A stretch of DNA of 64,000 nucleotides from Buddleja alternifolia (Eukaryota > Streptophyta > Magnoliopsida > Lamiales > Scrophulariaceae), in the NCBI GenBank assembly GCA_019426215.1, contig CM033402.1, forward strand, positions 8,805,246 through 8,869,245, written 5' to 3'. Positions 24,700-37,085 of the stretch are shown here, in pieces. The notes beneath the pieces were generated by a model. That model ran no database searches, had not been told where the DNA came from, and worked only from the letters and a program-made list of their open reading frames with translations. Made by a program: the position numbers and the translations under genes. Position 1 is the stretch's first letter; each line of letters opens with the position of its first letter.

Positions 24700-26456
24700 T
24701 GTTAGAAAATTTCATGTTAGATGTTTTGATGATGACAAGATAGGAAGTTTATGTTTTCATAGAAATATTGTATAAGTGTTTCAAAGTTTATTGTTTAGGC
24801 TTGTAATTTTTATCTTTATAGATTTTAGACCAAGTATTCTAGACTGTCATTAGTAGAATTCTGAGTGAGTCTATTAGAGAGGAAGTTGAAGATCAAGTGT
24901 CTAGAATTTGAAGAAGATGAAGATTTGTTCCAAACGTCCGTCAAATGTTTGAGAACATGTTTCAGGAAGTTATGAATCAAGCGCTCAAGAATCAAATGGA
25001 TTTCAGACTAAGTCAGTGATGGAATTCTGAGTGAGTCTATCAAAGATAAATTAGAAGATCAAGCGTCTGAAGTCAAGCGAAGTTGAAGAACCATCTTAAG
25101 CATCTATTAAGCACTTAATATCTGTTTCAGCCTCTTCCAAACTTAAGCAATTCAAGCTCTCAAAATCTCCGGCCTGAAGGTAAAACCCAAGTTATCAAGC
25201 ATTTAAAATGCAAACATCAACGGATATTTATTTCCAACGGAAATAAAAGCAAGATGCATTAAAAGTCGGATAAGTGCAATTAAAATATAAGCACTATAAC
25301 TTATGGGCAAGCCACTTTTTGACCAAGACTGTCGGATTTATGAAACTAAGAACATGTCTGACCATTTAAATATAACCAAAAAAAAATCAAGAAATGTCAA
25401 AATCAAGGAATGTTTAGGAAGACGTGCTCTTAATTGTGTCCAACGGACAAATCCCAAGGATACTATAAATAGCCCCCTCAGCAAAAAGACAAGGGGTGTG
25501 ATAAAAAATAATACATGCTAGATCAATCTAACTTTGTATATAGAAAAATATACAAAAGGACACAAGAAAAGGGTCTATACTTTGCTGAAAGAAAAGCTTA
25601 CCTACTCCATAACCAAAATCCTTCCAATCTTCTCTTAACCATTCCAAAGACAGTCACAAATATCTCAAACCTCTTTTAGAAGAACCATACACTATTACTG
25701 AGATATCTCAAGTTGTTTGAACTTCTCAAAAACAAACAAACCCGTTACTAAAACCCTCAACATCTTTCATCTGAGTGAGAAAGCTTGTTGATCTACAAGC
25801 AGTATTTTTGTGTAAAAGAAGCTTCTGGAAGAAGATCTTTATTGGAGCTAAAATCTATGTGATCAAGGAGTTCCGGGATCGGTTGTAACTTACATTATTT
25901 CTTAGTCAAAGAAGCAAGGGGATAAAAGATCTTTATTGGAGTTGAAATCTGTGTGACCAAGGAGTTCTTAGATCTATATCCAAATTTCTCACTACTTTGT
26001 AGAAGTCTCTGTGTGACTCTTCGATAATCGACTTAGTGAATATCCTCCCTGATGAAAGGAGAAGAAGGACGTAGCTGAGATTACATCACCCAGTGAACCT
26101 TACAAATATTCTGTGTCATTTACTGTTTTTTTGCTTTACTATTCATTCTATATTTTATCTTTGAAAAAGCTTTTAAAACTGTCAAGCGACTAAATTGACT
26201 AAAACGAACGCTAAGCTATAAAAATACTTCCGCTGTGCTAACCCTGATTAAGCGATTGAAACATTACCCTACTTTGGTAATTGTTGAGATTGCTAAGTCT
26301 AAGTTATCTTATCTAAGCGCCTGACCTAGAGCTTAAGCTTACCAAGCGTTCAAAATACTTCAAAAGTGATACGATTTTTAGAAGTCGAAAAAGACTTCAG
26401 GGTCTATTCAACCCCCCCTCCTTCTAGACCCTTTCGTATGCTACTTGAGACCAACA
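24700..26456 (+). mobile_element. Solo LTR, SIRE/Maximus-like copia
   Basis: Begins TGTTAGAAAATTTCATGTTA and ends ...TACTTGAGACCAACA. The end-proximal ttcaaccccccctccttct block resembles the R/U5 part of SIRE-type LTRs. Flanking pentamers ttaaa and ctaaa match 4 of 5, as a TSD. There is no adjacent PBS, PPT or gene, so it is a solo LTR of 1,757 bp inside the leader of the older copia element. Confidence 0.75.
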
Positions 26457-26496
26457 CTAAATATTGCAGTTGGAGTGCAATGATTCGAAGTTAAGC

Positions 26497-26745
26497 AAAG
26501 GGGTATGGTCCAGTGATCCACAAGGCTTCCGCCATGACAACCCACCTGGTTTTGAAACCCAGGTGATGCTTGGTCTGGGGAGTTTACTCCTCCGTCCTGC
26601 CCTGGGGGCCCCTGCGCTTAGCGAGCCTGTTGCCTATGGGAAACCTAGGGCAAATTACCCCCATACGTTGCTTATGGGCTATTGCGTATGGGCAGGTTTG
26701 CTCTGCTGGGTGACTGGCGGAGATTTACCCTAGGAATTCCAAGAA
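26497..26745 (+). mobile_element. SINE candidate
   Basis: tRNA-like head: tatggtccagtgatccac resembles an A box and ggttttgaaaccc a B box, followed by a GC-rich body and an A-tract at about 26744. GC content is far above the neighbouring leader. No clear TSD, so the call is tentative. Confidence 0.5.
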
Positions 26746-26758
26746 AAAAAAAACCTAA

Positions 26759-29700
26759 TTGAATTTTTTTATTCTCTGCAGTTATTTTATTTTCTCTCTC
26801 AAAATAATTAACAACCCCCTCTCGACACTGCTTGAGAAAATCGTCCTCACTGGACCAAATTACACTAAGTGGTTCAGAAACTTAAGTATTGTCCTAAGTT
26901 TAGAGTCTCTTCGCTATGTACTTGAAGCTGATAAGCCCGCAGCCCCAGCTGAAGAAGCTGAGAAAATTGAACGTGAAGCCTATAACACTTGGTGTAAGGA
27001 CAACATTCACATCAAGGATTATATGCTCGGCTCCATGAACAATGAACTGCAAAGATCCCCACGAGAACATGGATGACTCGTGGTCGATCATGATGCATCT
27101 CAAGGAGCTTTATGGAGAGCATAGTAGGACTGCTCGATATGAGATTTCGAGAGAGCTCTTCAGAGCTAAAATGGGAGAAGGAGAGAAAGTGGGAGACCAC
27201 TTACTCAAAATGATTCCATGATAGAGAGATTGGAGGCTCTTGATTTCTTCATAGACGTTCACCTTCAGACTAATGTCATTCTACAATCACTCCCCAGCTC
27301 TTTTTCCCAATTCATAGTGAACTTTAATATGAATGAAATCGAATGTTTAGTGCCCAGGGCCAATTGAAACCAAAGGGAAAGGAGTCTGCTCTAGCCATCT
27401 CGACCTCTGGAGGAACTTCGAGCTCTAACAAGAGGAAAAGAGGCAAGAAGAGAAAGAGAACATTGAAGGCTGAAGGATACATAAGAAAAGGAAAGGCTGC
27501 CAAGGTTCAGAAGTACAAAGGGCATGGACCAAACAAGATAGACATTTGCCTTTACTGCAAAGAGGTTGTCACTGAAAGCGTGACTACCCAAGCTAAAGGC
27601 TGATACTGCTACAGGTATGGAACTCTGTGTTTTAGAAACTAATTTTTCTATGACTGTATTCTCCACTTCATAGATTCTAGACTCAGGAGCTAATGCTCAT
27701 GTCTGTGTTTGAAAATAGGATCTGGAAAGAAGTAAGAGGCTCGACGAGTAAGAAGTGATGATTCATGTAGGCAGCAGACATAGTGTGGCAGCTACTCACA
27801 TAGAATCTACTTCTTTATTATTAGGAGAAAATAGCAAATACCCCCTCCCAAACTATGAGGTGATGTGCGCTTTGCCCCCCCCCCCCCAAACTATTAAAAG
27901 TTGCACTCAACACCCTAAACTATCATATATGTGCACTTTGCCCCCTCGATCAGCTTCGGGCAGAACACGAGGGCCAAAGTGCTACAAACCGCATAGGTGA
28001 GGGGGCAAAGTGCACATCACCTCATAGGTTGGGGGGTATCTGCTATTTTCTCTTCTTTTTTTAAATTCAAATATTCTTAATATTAACTTAACCCCCCTCG
28101 GTCAACTTTGGGAAAATTTTTAACCATTCATCGTTCAATTTAAATCATGCATATTGGGATTTATTTGGATTTTTCTTGAAATACTATTTCTAGGTTTGAA
28201 ATAAATAATTTTCAAATATGAAAATAAGAAAAATAAAAATAAAACATGAAAATAAATAAGAAAACGATGAAAAGAAGTATAAATTCAAATATTCATAATT
28301 TTCTAAAAACAAAAAAGACAATTCAAAAATCCGGAAACATGAAAATAAATAAAAAAAATGAAAAAAAAAGTATAAAAATTAAAAATTAAAAAAAAATCTG
28401 GTGATGTGCGTTTTGCCCCCTCACCTATAAAGTAATGTGCGCTTTGCCCCCTCACCTATGCGATTTGTAGCACTTTGCCCCCTGTGTGCTGCCCGAATCT
28501 GACCGAGGGGGCAAACTGCACATATATGATAGTTTAGGGTGTTGACTGCAACTTTTAATAGTTTAGGGGACAAAGTGCACATCACTTAATAGTTTGGGAG
28601 GGTATCTGCTATTTTCTCTTATTATTATCTACAGGACATTAGTTGTTTTGGATGTTTGCCTCGTTTTGCCCAATGGGCTTCAAAACATTTGTTCTATTCC
28701 CGTATTAGTTAGACTTGGATACAATTTATGGTTTTTGAACAATGTTTGCAAAATTTATTTTAGAAATAAGTTTGTTTGCTCTGCATCTTTAGTAAATGCT
28801 TTATACTACTTAAATGTCCAAAATAGATGTATTGTAAATACAATCACCAAGAAATGAGGTATGTCTGGGACAAACCAAAGACTCATCTGGCATCTAAGAC
28901 TAGGTCATGCTAGAGAGTACAAAATTTGTGAGCTTGAGAAAAATGGGCTAATAACCACATTTGGGTCGGACCCACTACCCACTTGCGAGTCCTGTCAAAA
29001 TGACTAGGTCATCCTTAACGAGCTAGTGAAGTCCTTGGTTTAATACATACGGACGTTTGCGAGCCTTTCAAGGAAATAGCTCATGGAGGTTTTCAGTACT
29101 TCATAACATTTACTAATGACCACTCTAGGTATGGTCTTGTATACTTAATGAAGTATAAGTCTGAATCTATTGAATGGTTGAAAGAGTTCAAGGCCTTGGT
29201 TGAAAACCAAACTGGCTAATGTATCAAAACATTACGATCTGATCGAGGTGGAGAATACATGAGTGTCGAATTTGGTGAGTTTGTAATTGAACATGGAATT
29301 GTATTGCAATTAACTCCTCCTGTGACTCCACAACTTAATGGGGTAACCGAGCAACAAAATAGAACACTATTGGATATGGTTCGATTGATGCTCAGCTACA
29401 CAGACCTTACAATATCGTTGTAGGGCCATGCATTTCTTACAGAAGCCCACGTCTTAAAAACTTTTCCATCTTGGTCTGTTCCCAAAACTCCTTATCAGAT
29501 ATGGAGTGGAAAGACGCCAGGTTTGAAACATATAAGGATATGGGGTTGTCCAGCCTATGTGAAAAAAATGAAGATGGAGAAATTGAAAGATAGACCTTTA
29601 AAAGGTCGATTCATTGGTTTCCTAGAAGATTCTATAGGATACCTCTTCTATCTGCACAAAGATCAAAGAGTCATTGTGGCACTACATGCGTACCTCCTCG

Positions 29701-31490
29701 AAGACGAGTTCGCTTGAGATGGTGTTGCAGGAAGAAAGATTGTTCTAGAAGAACAAACTGAATCCCGTTGGAGACCACTGTTCAAGAGAATTAAAATGAA
29801 CATAACCAAACGCAACCACCATCACGTAGATCGAGTATAGTATCTCCGCCGCCTAAGAGATATGTTATCTTCTACAGGAAGAGCATAATTTGTATGCAAT
29901 AGCGGAAGGAAACTATGGAGATGATCCCTCTACTTTCGAGCATGCGATGGAGGATATAGATTCTGCAAAATAGCTTAAGGCTATGAAGACAGAGACGGAT
30001 TTGATGTACTCGAACCAAGTCTGGATTCTAGTAAACCGCCCTAGGGGTATTACACCAATAAGTTGCAAGTGGATTTATAAGAGAAAAATTGGTCCGATTG
30101 GCAAGGTAGATACCTTTAAAGCTAGGCTTGTGGAGAAAGGATATAGTCAAAAAGAGGGAATTGATTGTGAACCTTCTCTCCTATTGCCATGATCAAATCC
30201 ATCAGAATTCTGCTTGAAATAGCCACACAACTAGATTATGAAATCTGGCAAATGGACATGAAGACCCCGTTCTTGAATGGATTCCTCGAGGAGGACATCT
30301 ATACGGAACAGCCCAAAAGTTCTTGTCCAATGAAGATTCTCATAAGGTGTGTAAATTCAATAGATCAATTTATGGACTTAAACAAAGATCGTGGAGCTGG
30401 AATCTTCCTTTTGATGAAGAAGTTCAAAACTATGGCTTTATCAAGAACTAAGATGAACCATGCGTTTACAAGAGATCAGTGGGAGTAAATATCATTTCTA
30501 GTCTAAAACGTACACGACATGCTGCTGATAGGAAATGATATAGGATTATCGACTTCGATCAAAGTATGGCTCTCGAGCACATTCTCCATGAAAGACTTAG
30601 GAGAAGCGACCTATATCTTTGGAATTCGCATCTACAGGAATAGAGTGAATACAAAGATGGGTCTCTCCCAAGCCCTCTATTTCGAAAAGGTTCTAAAGAG
30701 ATTCGAGATGGAAGATTCTAAAAGAGGTCTCTTGACCATGAGACATAGACTCTATCTCTCTAAATTGATCAGTCCTCAAAGCAAGGATGATCGCAAGAGA
30801 ATGAATGGAGTCCCCTATGCATCTGCAGTAGGAAGTCTTATGTACATCATGTTATGCACGAGACCGGACATTGCCTATGTTGTGAGCATGTGTGAATAGG
30901 TTTCAAGAGAACCTAGGGGAAAAACATTGGATTGCTATGAAGTATATCCTCAAGTACTTAAGAAGAAATAAGGATATGTGTTTGATATATAGAGATGGAG
31001 AACTAAAGGCAGAAGGTTATATTGACTCCGACTTTCAGCCAGACGTCGATGACCGCAAATCCACCTTGGGGTTTGTATTTGCTTTGAATGGTGGAGCAGT
31101 GACTTGAAAGATTTCCAAGCAAATCATAACTATTGATTCGACCACTGAAGCTGAGTACGTGGCTGCCTCAGAGGCTTGCAAGGAGGCTGTTTGGATAAAG
31201 AAGTTTGTAGCTGAACTTCAAGTGGTTCCTAGCATGGAGCTCCCATTGCCACTTTTTTCATGACAACAGTGGAGCCATCACGCAGGCCAAACCAGGTCTC
31301 GTAATAAACCCAAACACATTGAGAGGAGATACCACATCATTAGAGAGATCATTGGAAGAGGTGACATCGCCATGCAGAGAATAGATTCAGCAAATAACAT
31401 TGATGACCCACTGACCAAGCCACTATCACATGCGGTGCTAGAGCAACATCTTGAGAAGATGGGTATTAGCTACCATAGCGATTGTCATTG
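26759..31490 (+). pseudogene. Copia gag-pol polyprotein, broken
   Basis: Successive frames give: gag of the UBN2 type (LTGPNYTKWFRNLSIVL), a basic stretch and CLYCKE-like knuckle (27343-27603), protease LDSGANAHVC (~27675), a gap from the MITE, the GAG-pre-integrase motif IWHLRLGHAR (~28885), integrase with LRSDRGGEYMS and TPQLNGVTEQQNR, RT with CKWIYKRKIG, QMDMKTPFLNGFLEEDIY and YVHDMLLIGND (the usual YVDD catalytic D is H here), and RNase H with DSTTEAEYVAASEACKE. At least ten stops or frameshifts interrupt it. It once encoded all proteins for copia replication; it cannot now. Confidence 0.88.
27824..28618. mobile_element. MULE-type MITE in copia pol
   Basis: 795 bp. The left end (gagaaaatagcaaatacccc, with aaactatgaggtgatgtgc further in) is mirrored by the right end (gcacatcacttaatagttt, then ctgctattttctc). 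Perfect 9-bp TSD ttattatta at 27815-27823 and 28619-28627. The ends hold repeats of tttgccccctc and a C-tract of 13 at 27875-27887. It separates the copia protease from the integrase part. Confidence 0.92.
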
Positions 31491-31493
31491 AGT

Positions 31494-31506
31494 GCAAGTG
31501 GGAGAT
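31494..31506 (+). other. Copia polypurine tract
   Basis: caagtgggagatt immediately precedes the 3' LTR start. Confidence 0.8.
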
Positions 31507-33018
31507 TGTTAGGATTATGCCATCAATGCCATATAGGAATTAGATTATTAGGGCATTTAGTTTTATGTTGTACAAACTCTCAATAATTTAATAAAGGCAT
31601 TTGTTTTGTTCATATCAAACTTGACATCATTAACATAAGAATTGAACAAATAAATCCTGAGTAATCAAGAGGGAGCTTCTACTCCTCATGGTTCGAGGAG
31701 AGCGACACTAAAAGTATCAGTTCCTTGTTTACTTAAGCTAGAGTTCGGAAGTCGAAGAGTCTTAATTGGGCATTAAGACCAGACTTGTATGATGCAAGCT
31801 TTGACAAAAAGTGTCATTCGATCACTTTAGATGGTGGGAGCTTGTTCCATAGATATATCAATGAGTTAACATCCTGGGCGATCATAAGTAAATGAAATTA
31901 TAAGTGTTCGGCCAAAGCAGGAAAACTAACTTGTATATAGTACACAAGGGTAGTTTAGTAATTTTATCTTACTATGATTCATTAAGCACTGCATCGAGTC
32001 CTGTGAGTTTGACATAATCCATGACCCTCACTCGATGGGGATGTTACAGTGAAAGGCTTATACTCACAGGGTGTTTGTGACCTAAAGGTTCGTATATAAT
32101 CTATTAGACTTGATCTCAATTAGGTTTCGATGTGAGTCCCCGAGACTGGCTCGGCGACACTCACATCCTTGGTTTCCTCCCAAAGCCAATTGAGACGAAT
32201 CTAGAGAGTCGCGCTTTAAAGGAATTAAGCAAGAAAAGTTCTTTCGTTGTCAAATACATAAATTAGGTAATTTGTCATTTGGTGAGCAAATTAATTTATA
32301 TGATTAATTGAATTAATGGAAATAAATTAATAATAAGTAATTAGATGTATTTATTATGAACAAATTAGTTCATTTGATTAATTGGATTAATGGAAATAAA
32401 TTAATAAATAAATATTTAGATGTATTTATTATGGTCATCCTATTCTAATTTAATAATTAGATTATTTAATTTAGATGATTATTAGTTAATATCATATTTT
32501 AATTAGATTAAAATATGTTGGACTTAATTAATAATTGGACTAAGTTGAAAGTCAACTTAGCCCAATATTGGATGACTTGGGCGTGTATTAGGCATGTAAT
32601 GAGGAGTTGGATGGGCTCAAAGAATTAATTAATTCCATGTCCATCACTCCTTATATATACTGAATTACCTAGTGAAAAAACGTAAGTCTCTCACAATTAA
32701 CTGGTCAGCAAAGAAAGAAGAAGAGAAAAACATCTCTCCTCCCCTTATGTAGCCGTCAGCCTCTTGGAGTCCTAAGGTGGTGGATTTTTACTTCAAACTT
32801 CTTTCGGCGTGATATCTAGATGCAAGAGTTATTCAATTGCTGCTACCCGGTAGTTCTAGAATTGGATTCAAATAAAAGGTTAGTAATTAGATGAAATTTG
32901 ATTTCATTTTTTACATGTTTTTTGAAAATTTCAAAATTATTTAAACCCAACAGTGATCCGATTGTGAATCCGGATATGTCTTTACGTTTCCGCTGCGCAT
33001 GAACTAGGATTCACAACA
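31507..33018 (+). repeat. Copia 3' LTR
   Basis: Starts TGTTAGGATTATGCCATCA and ends GATTCACAACA. It lacks the block found at 21632-21903 of the 5' LTR and differs by many substitutions. Confidence 0.9.
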
Positions 33019-33960
33019 AATTCACATTAGCATAAATACCACACGCATGCACCTGTTGTATCTTATCAACGGCTAATCGAACAAGTGAAGTCAATTTGCC
33101 AATTTGCAACTCAATTGAAGTACATTTTACCACATTTACCTTACTTGGTTGAGGTTCATGCCAGGAGCTAAATTGTTGGGAGTTTGCCGCCATGTCTGCA
33201 GTCAACAATCGGGTGGGCTCGGGAGTTTTGTCAACTAAGGCTCCTCCACTAATGGCGCTAACCATCGTCCTCTCAGTATAAAAGTGGTTTTCCTAGAAGT
33301 ACTATATAAGAAGTTGCTCGTTAATTTGATGATGAGGACAAATTGCACATAACCTTTTGAATCTCTCCCAACATTCATAGAGAGTCTCCCCGGATACTTT
33401 TTCGATGCCACATATCTCTTTTCGGATATTGGAAGCTTTAGAGGTCGGAAAGTACTTCTCTTAGAACATCATCATCATCTCATTCCATGTAGTGATGGAC
33501 CCGACAGTAAGTTATAAAGCCTATCCTTTGCTGAATACACTAAAGAAAAGCAGAACGCCCTTAACTTGATTTGCTCCTCGGATATCCCGACGGGTTTCAT
33601 GCTAGAACATACCATACCGAACTCCTTGAGGTGCTTGTGAGGATCATCACCTATGAAAACACGAAAAGTGGGGATGAGGTTAATTAAATCGGATTTAAGT
33701 TCAAAAGCAACATCAAGGGTAGGGTAGTCTATGCATAAAGGTTGACAATTAAGATTGGGTGTTTCCAACTCCTAAAGAGTGCGATTGTTATCATTGTTTT
33801 CAATTTTTTCTTCTTCGAGATTGGATTGTTGGAAGTAAGATGCAAAGTCAATAGAAATATTGATGCCGAAAGTTGAAGCTTGAGGTGCTTCCCTATGTAG
33901 CTTATGAAAAATTCTCTCAATTTCTAGATCAAAAGGTAAATTGTGAGAAGATCGTGACAA
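33019..33960 (-). pseudogene. Athila-like gag, N-terminal part
   Basis: Minus-strand fragments contain FELKSDLINLIPTF, DDPHKHLKEF and EEQIKLRAFCFSL, the conserved Athila/Tat gag core (FxG-D-P-xxHL, then AFPFSL). They are followed by QVHACGIYANVN at the copia junction. The frame shifts several times. Across the copia insertion the text continues with QPTDMCSALQ at 21275. Confidence 0.82.
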
Positions 33961-34021
33961 AAAACAGAAAATACTTAAAATAAAAGCACAAGCAATTAAA
34001 CAATTAAACTAATCAAACACT

Positions 34022-34042
34022 ACCCGGCAATGGCACAAAAAA
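34022..34042 (-). other. Primer-binding site of the Athila-like element
   Basis: On the minus strand, directly after the LTR end ...CACATCA, the text is attttttgtgccattgccgg. This is a variant of the tggcgccgttgccgggg site of Athila/Tat elements (tRNA-Asp type). Confidence 0.75.
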
Positions 34043-34043
34043 T

Positions 34044-35295
34044 TGATGTGTGTTGTAGCATACCAAATATACTATTAAATTTACCTTAATACCTAACTAT
34101 GAAAGTGGCAAGTAAGGGTCGAACCCAAGAGAGCATTTATCAAAATATAATTGTTAATTACTTGTGACAAAAACATAAAAAATGAGGGATTGGTTGTAAT
34201 TATAAGATACTAAATACACGAGAAATTAAAGAAAGCAAGTAAACAAGGGGTTTAATCATTAGTAAGTCCGGATAATTGTTATTATTCATCATCTTCTCAA
34301 TATGATCATAGACACGTTGAATTCATTTTAATTGAATAGCCAACTTAAGAGAAACAATGATAACATGTGAACCTCTTACTCTTTCCATAGGTGTGATTTA
34401 CCAACGGATAGCCAACAAATAAATTCTTTCTCCTAATACACATCTAGAGACTAGGCATCCGATTAATTAGAGAAGAAGCATTAATTACTAGAAAAGAGTT
34501 GGCATTAAGAGCTAATCCACCTAGCATGAATTGAGTCTAATGACACTGATGTTCCCCTAAAGTTCTAATAGCCCCTAGTTGCTACAAGCAAGGTCCTAAT
34601 TGATAGCAATTTAAGCTTAACTAGAAGCTAGATTAATGGAACACAATAACAAAGTGTACATCTAGGTTAGCATTTCATCAAACACTAAGCATGTAATCAA
34701 GAAAATCAAATACTCAACAAAGAAAATGATATATTAAGCACAAATCTCACAAATCAAGATGATGAATCCAAATTACAATGATCCGGATGAGTTTTTTAGC
34801 CTATAAAACTCATCTTCCATGCTAAAATGATCCAAAAATATGCAAGAATACAAAGATGAACAATACTTGGGGAATAAGATGACTTAAAATTGGTTCAAAG
34901 CCTATTTATAGGGCCAAAATGGGGTAAAAGTTGGACAACTCGCACTGGGACGAGCACTTTGGCTCACCCAGTGCAAGCCAGTGTGGTATGTACAGCTTGC
35001 GCTGCGGTGAGCGTATTTGCTTGCCGCGGTCTCATGGGAAGCCTTGGTAAAATAGCCATATCTCTTTATATAGACATCGGATTGCAACGATTCATGTTGC
35101 TATGGAAAGTTAAGACATAGATCTACAATTCTTTAGAACAATTCAAGAACGGGTTCATCCTTTAAGGATATGAAAAATCCATCACAAATTGATACTTTGT
35201 CTTGATCTTTTGCGCTGTTCATTTCTGTTATTTTTTTCGCCTTCTTTTACCTTCGTCTTCAACATATAAAATGAAGCTACATCTCTTATCTTTAA
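34044..35295 (-). repeat. 5' LTR of the Athila-like element, truncated
   Basis: Homologous to 14960-18280 and 47978-49470, including the gcttgcgctgcggtgagcg block near 35000. The LTR start (TGATAAG...) is missing: homology stops after tctcttatctttaa and Tat-type integrase sequence begins. So the 5' end of the element is deleted. Confidence 0.82.
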
Positions 35296-36780
35296 GGTTG
35301 AGAAGGAATTTTGATGACAACCATTGGTAGACTACTTAAAATATGAGAAGTTGCCTAACAATTCACGCCAGAGAAGTGACGTTGGATGTCGAGCAGCTTG
35401 CTTCATCTACTATAAAGACACACTTTATAGACATCTGAACCATTACACTCTACTGTTGCTTCATGGACTTTTGATGCATGGGGCTTTGATGTCATCGAAC
35501 CTATGGCAAAATCTTCTGCCGAGCACTTGTACATTTTAGCTGCAACAAAATACTTCTCCAAGTGGGCTATTACAATACCCTTCAAAGAAGTCAAAAAGAA
35601 AATATTGATGATTTCATCCGCATCAACATCATATATCAGTACAGAGTCTCTCGTTATATAGTCACTAACAATGGAAAGCCATTTTCCAATACTCCAATAG
35701 ACAAGTTGTGCTAAAAGTTCAATTTCAAGCGAACAAAATCCTCAATGTATAATGCCCCTACAAATAACCTCGTTGAAGCCTTCAATAAAACTCAGTGCAA
35801 TTTATTACAAAAGGTGATTGCAAAATCAAAGCGTGATTGGCATGTAAGGATTGGAAAAGTTCTATGGGCATATAGAACCACATATAGAACTCCAAAGCAA
35901 GCAACTCCTTACTCGTTGGTGTAGGAAGCTGAATTCGTCCTTCCTCTTTAGCAACATATCCCTTCGTTGAGGATAGCGAAGGACTTACTGAAGATGAATA
36001 TGCTTATTTATGGATTTAAGAGATGTAAGTCCTTGATGAGAAGAGACTAGATGCGCAACAACGACTTGAGTTTTACCAAGTTCGTCTTTCTAGGGCGTTC
36101 AACAAGAAAATACGATCACGCTCCTTTGAAATTGGTGACTTAGTTCTTGCAGTAAGAAGGCCCATCATTATGATGCATCGAATTGGAAACAAGTTTCAAT
36201 TTCAAGCAAAGAAAATCATCAATGTATAATGCCCCTATAAATGGCCTCGCTGAAGCCTTCAATAAAACTCAGTGCAATTTATTAAGGAAAGTGATTGCAA
36301 AATGAAAGAGTGAATGGCATGTAAGGATTGGAGAAGCTCTGTGGGCATATAGAAGTCAAAAGCGAGCAACTCCTTACTCGTTGGTGTAGGGAATAGAATC
36401 CGTCGTTCCTCTTGAGCAACAAATCCCTTCGTTGAGGATAGCCATACAAGAAGGATTTACTGAAGATGAAAATGCTCATTTATGGCTTGATGAGAAGAGA
36501 CTAGATGCCCAACAACGACTTGAGTGTTACCAAGCTCTTCTTTCTAGGGCGTTCAACAAGAAAGTACGATCACGCTCCTTAAAAAGTTGGTGACTCAGTT
36601 ATTGCAATAAGAAGGCCCATCATTATGATGTATCGGACTGGAAATAAGTTCACATCAAAGTGGGATGGTCCTTATGTCGTTACAAAAGTGTATACCAATG
36701 GCGCATACAAATTGGTCTCCAAAGACGACTTAAGATTTGGCCCCATAAATGGAAAATTCTTAAGGTGTTACTATCCATGA
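35296..36780 (+). pseudogene. Tat-type gypsy integrase, broken and internally duplicated
   Basis: Fragments read KLPNNSRQRSDVG, FIYYKDTLYR, then a deletion of the zinc finger part, then TFDAWGFDVIEPM, LYILAATKYFSKWA, YIVTNNGKPFSN (the usual D of TDNG is N), KSSMYNAPTNNLVEAFNKT and WAYRTTYRTP. From about 36200 the segment starting SSMYNAP is repeated with divergence and runs on to KFTSKWDGPYVV and INGKFLRCYYP before the stop. Stops occur throughout. The second copy supplies the C-terminal GPY/F-like region. Confidence 0.85.
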
Positions 36781-36887
36781 GTTTGTACCTTAAATTTCCA
36801 CAAAAAAAAAAAAAGCTCCGTGACGTTTGAACCTAAATTACATGTTACTCCTGATCTGCATGAGTATAAACTGTGAACAATACCCTA

Positions 36888-37085
36888 TAATGGTAATATA
36901 TGTGGTTAAACTATTAAATACCCCACCAATGGTAGTGTATGTGGTTAAACTATTAAATACCCCACCAATGGTAGTATATGTGGTTAAACTATTAAATACC
37001 CCACAAAAGTTAAATACATGTGGTTAAACTGTTAATTTATCCCACTATCCGTATTTTATGTGGTTAAATATTAAATACTCCACCT
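36888..37085. repeat. ~39-bp tandem array
   Basis: Five units with tgtggttaaactattaaata cores at 36901, 36940, 36979, 37019 and 37059 (period 39-40). It lies 3' of the Tat integrase, in that element's non-coding tail. The open frame across it is a 13-residue repeat. Confidence 0.9.

Larger units (their letters stand above)
21276..33018 (+). mobile_element. Ty1/copia element, complete but decayed
   Basis: 11.7 kb with LTRs of 1,747 bp (5') and 1,512 bp (3'), both starting TGTTAGGATTATGCC and ending TTCACAACA. A tRNA-Met-type PBS atggtatcagagcc follows the 5' LTR, and a PPT caagtgggagat precedes the 3' LTR. Domain order gag, protease, integrase, RT, RNase H is that of copia. Interior insertions: a solo LTR (24700-26456), a SINE candidate and a MITE. 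The LTRs differ at many sites and by a 272-bp block (21632-21903), so it is old. Flanking pentamers gatta and aattc do not match as a TSD, but the surrounding gag reads across the site. Confidence 0.9.
14960..35295 (-). mobile_element. Athila-like Ty3/gypsy element without RT or integrase, heavily nested
   Basis: Minus-strand order: truncated 5' LTR (35295-34044), PBS, gag (33960-33019, then 21275-20664), protease (20571-19865), 3' non-coding region, a polypurine-like run gcgggtgt, and 3' LTR (18280-14960). No RT, RNase H or integrase lies between the protease and the 3' region. gag is split by a copia element. The 3' LTR holds two insertions; without them it is about 1,496 bp, matching the 1,493-bp solo LTR at 47978. 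LTR ends TGATAAGTGC...CATCA and the PBS fit Athila-type elements. Confidence 0.82.
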
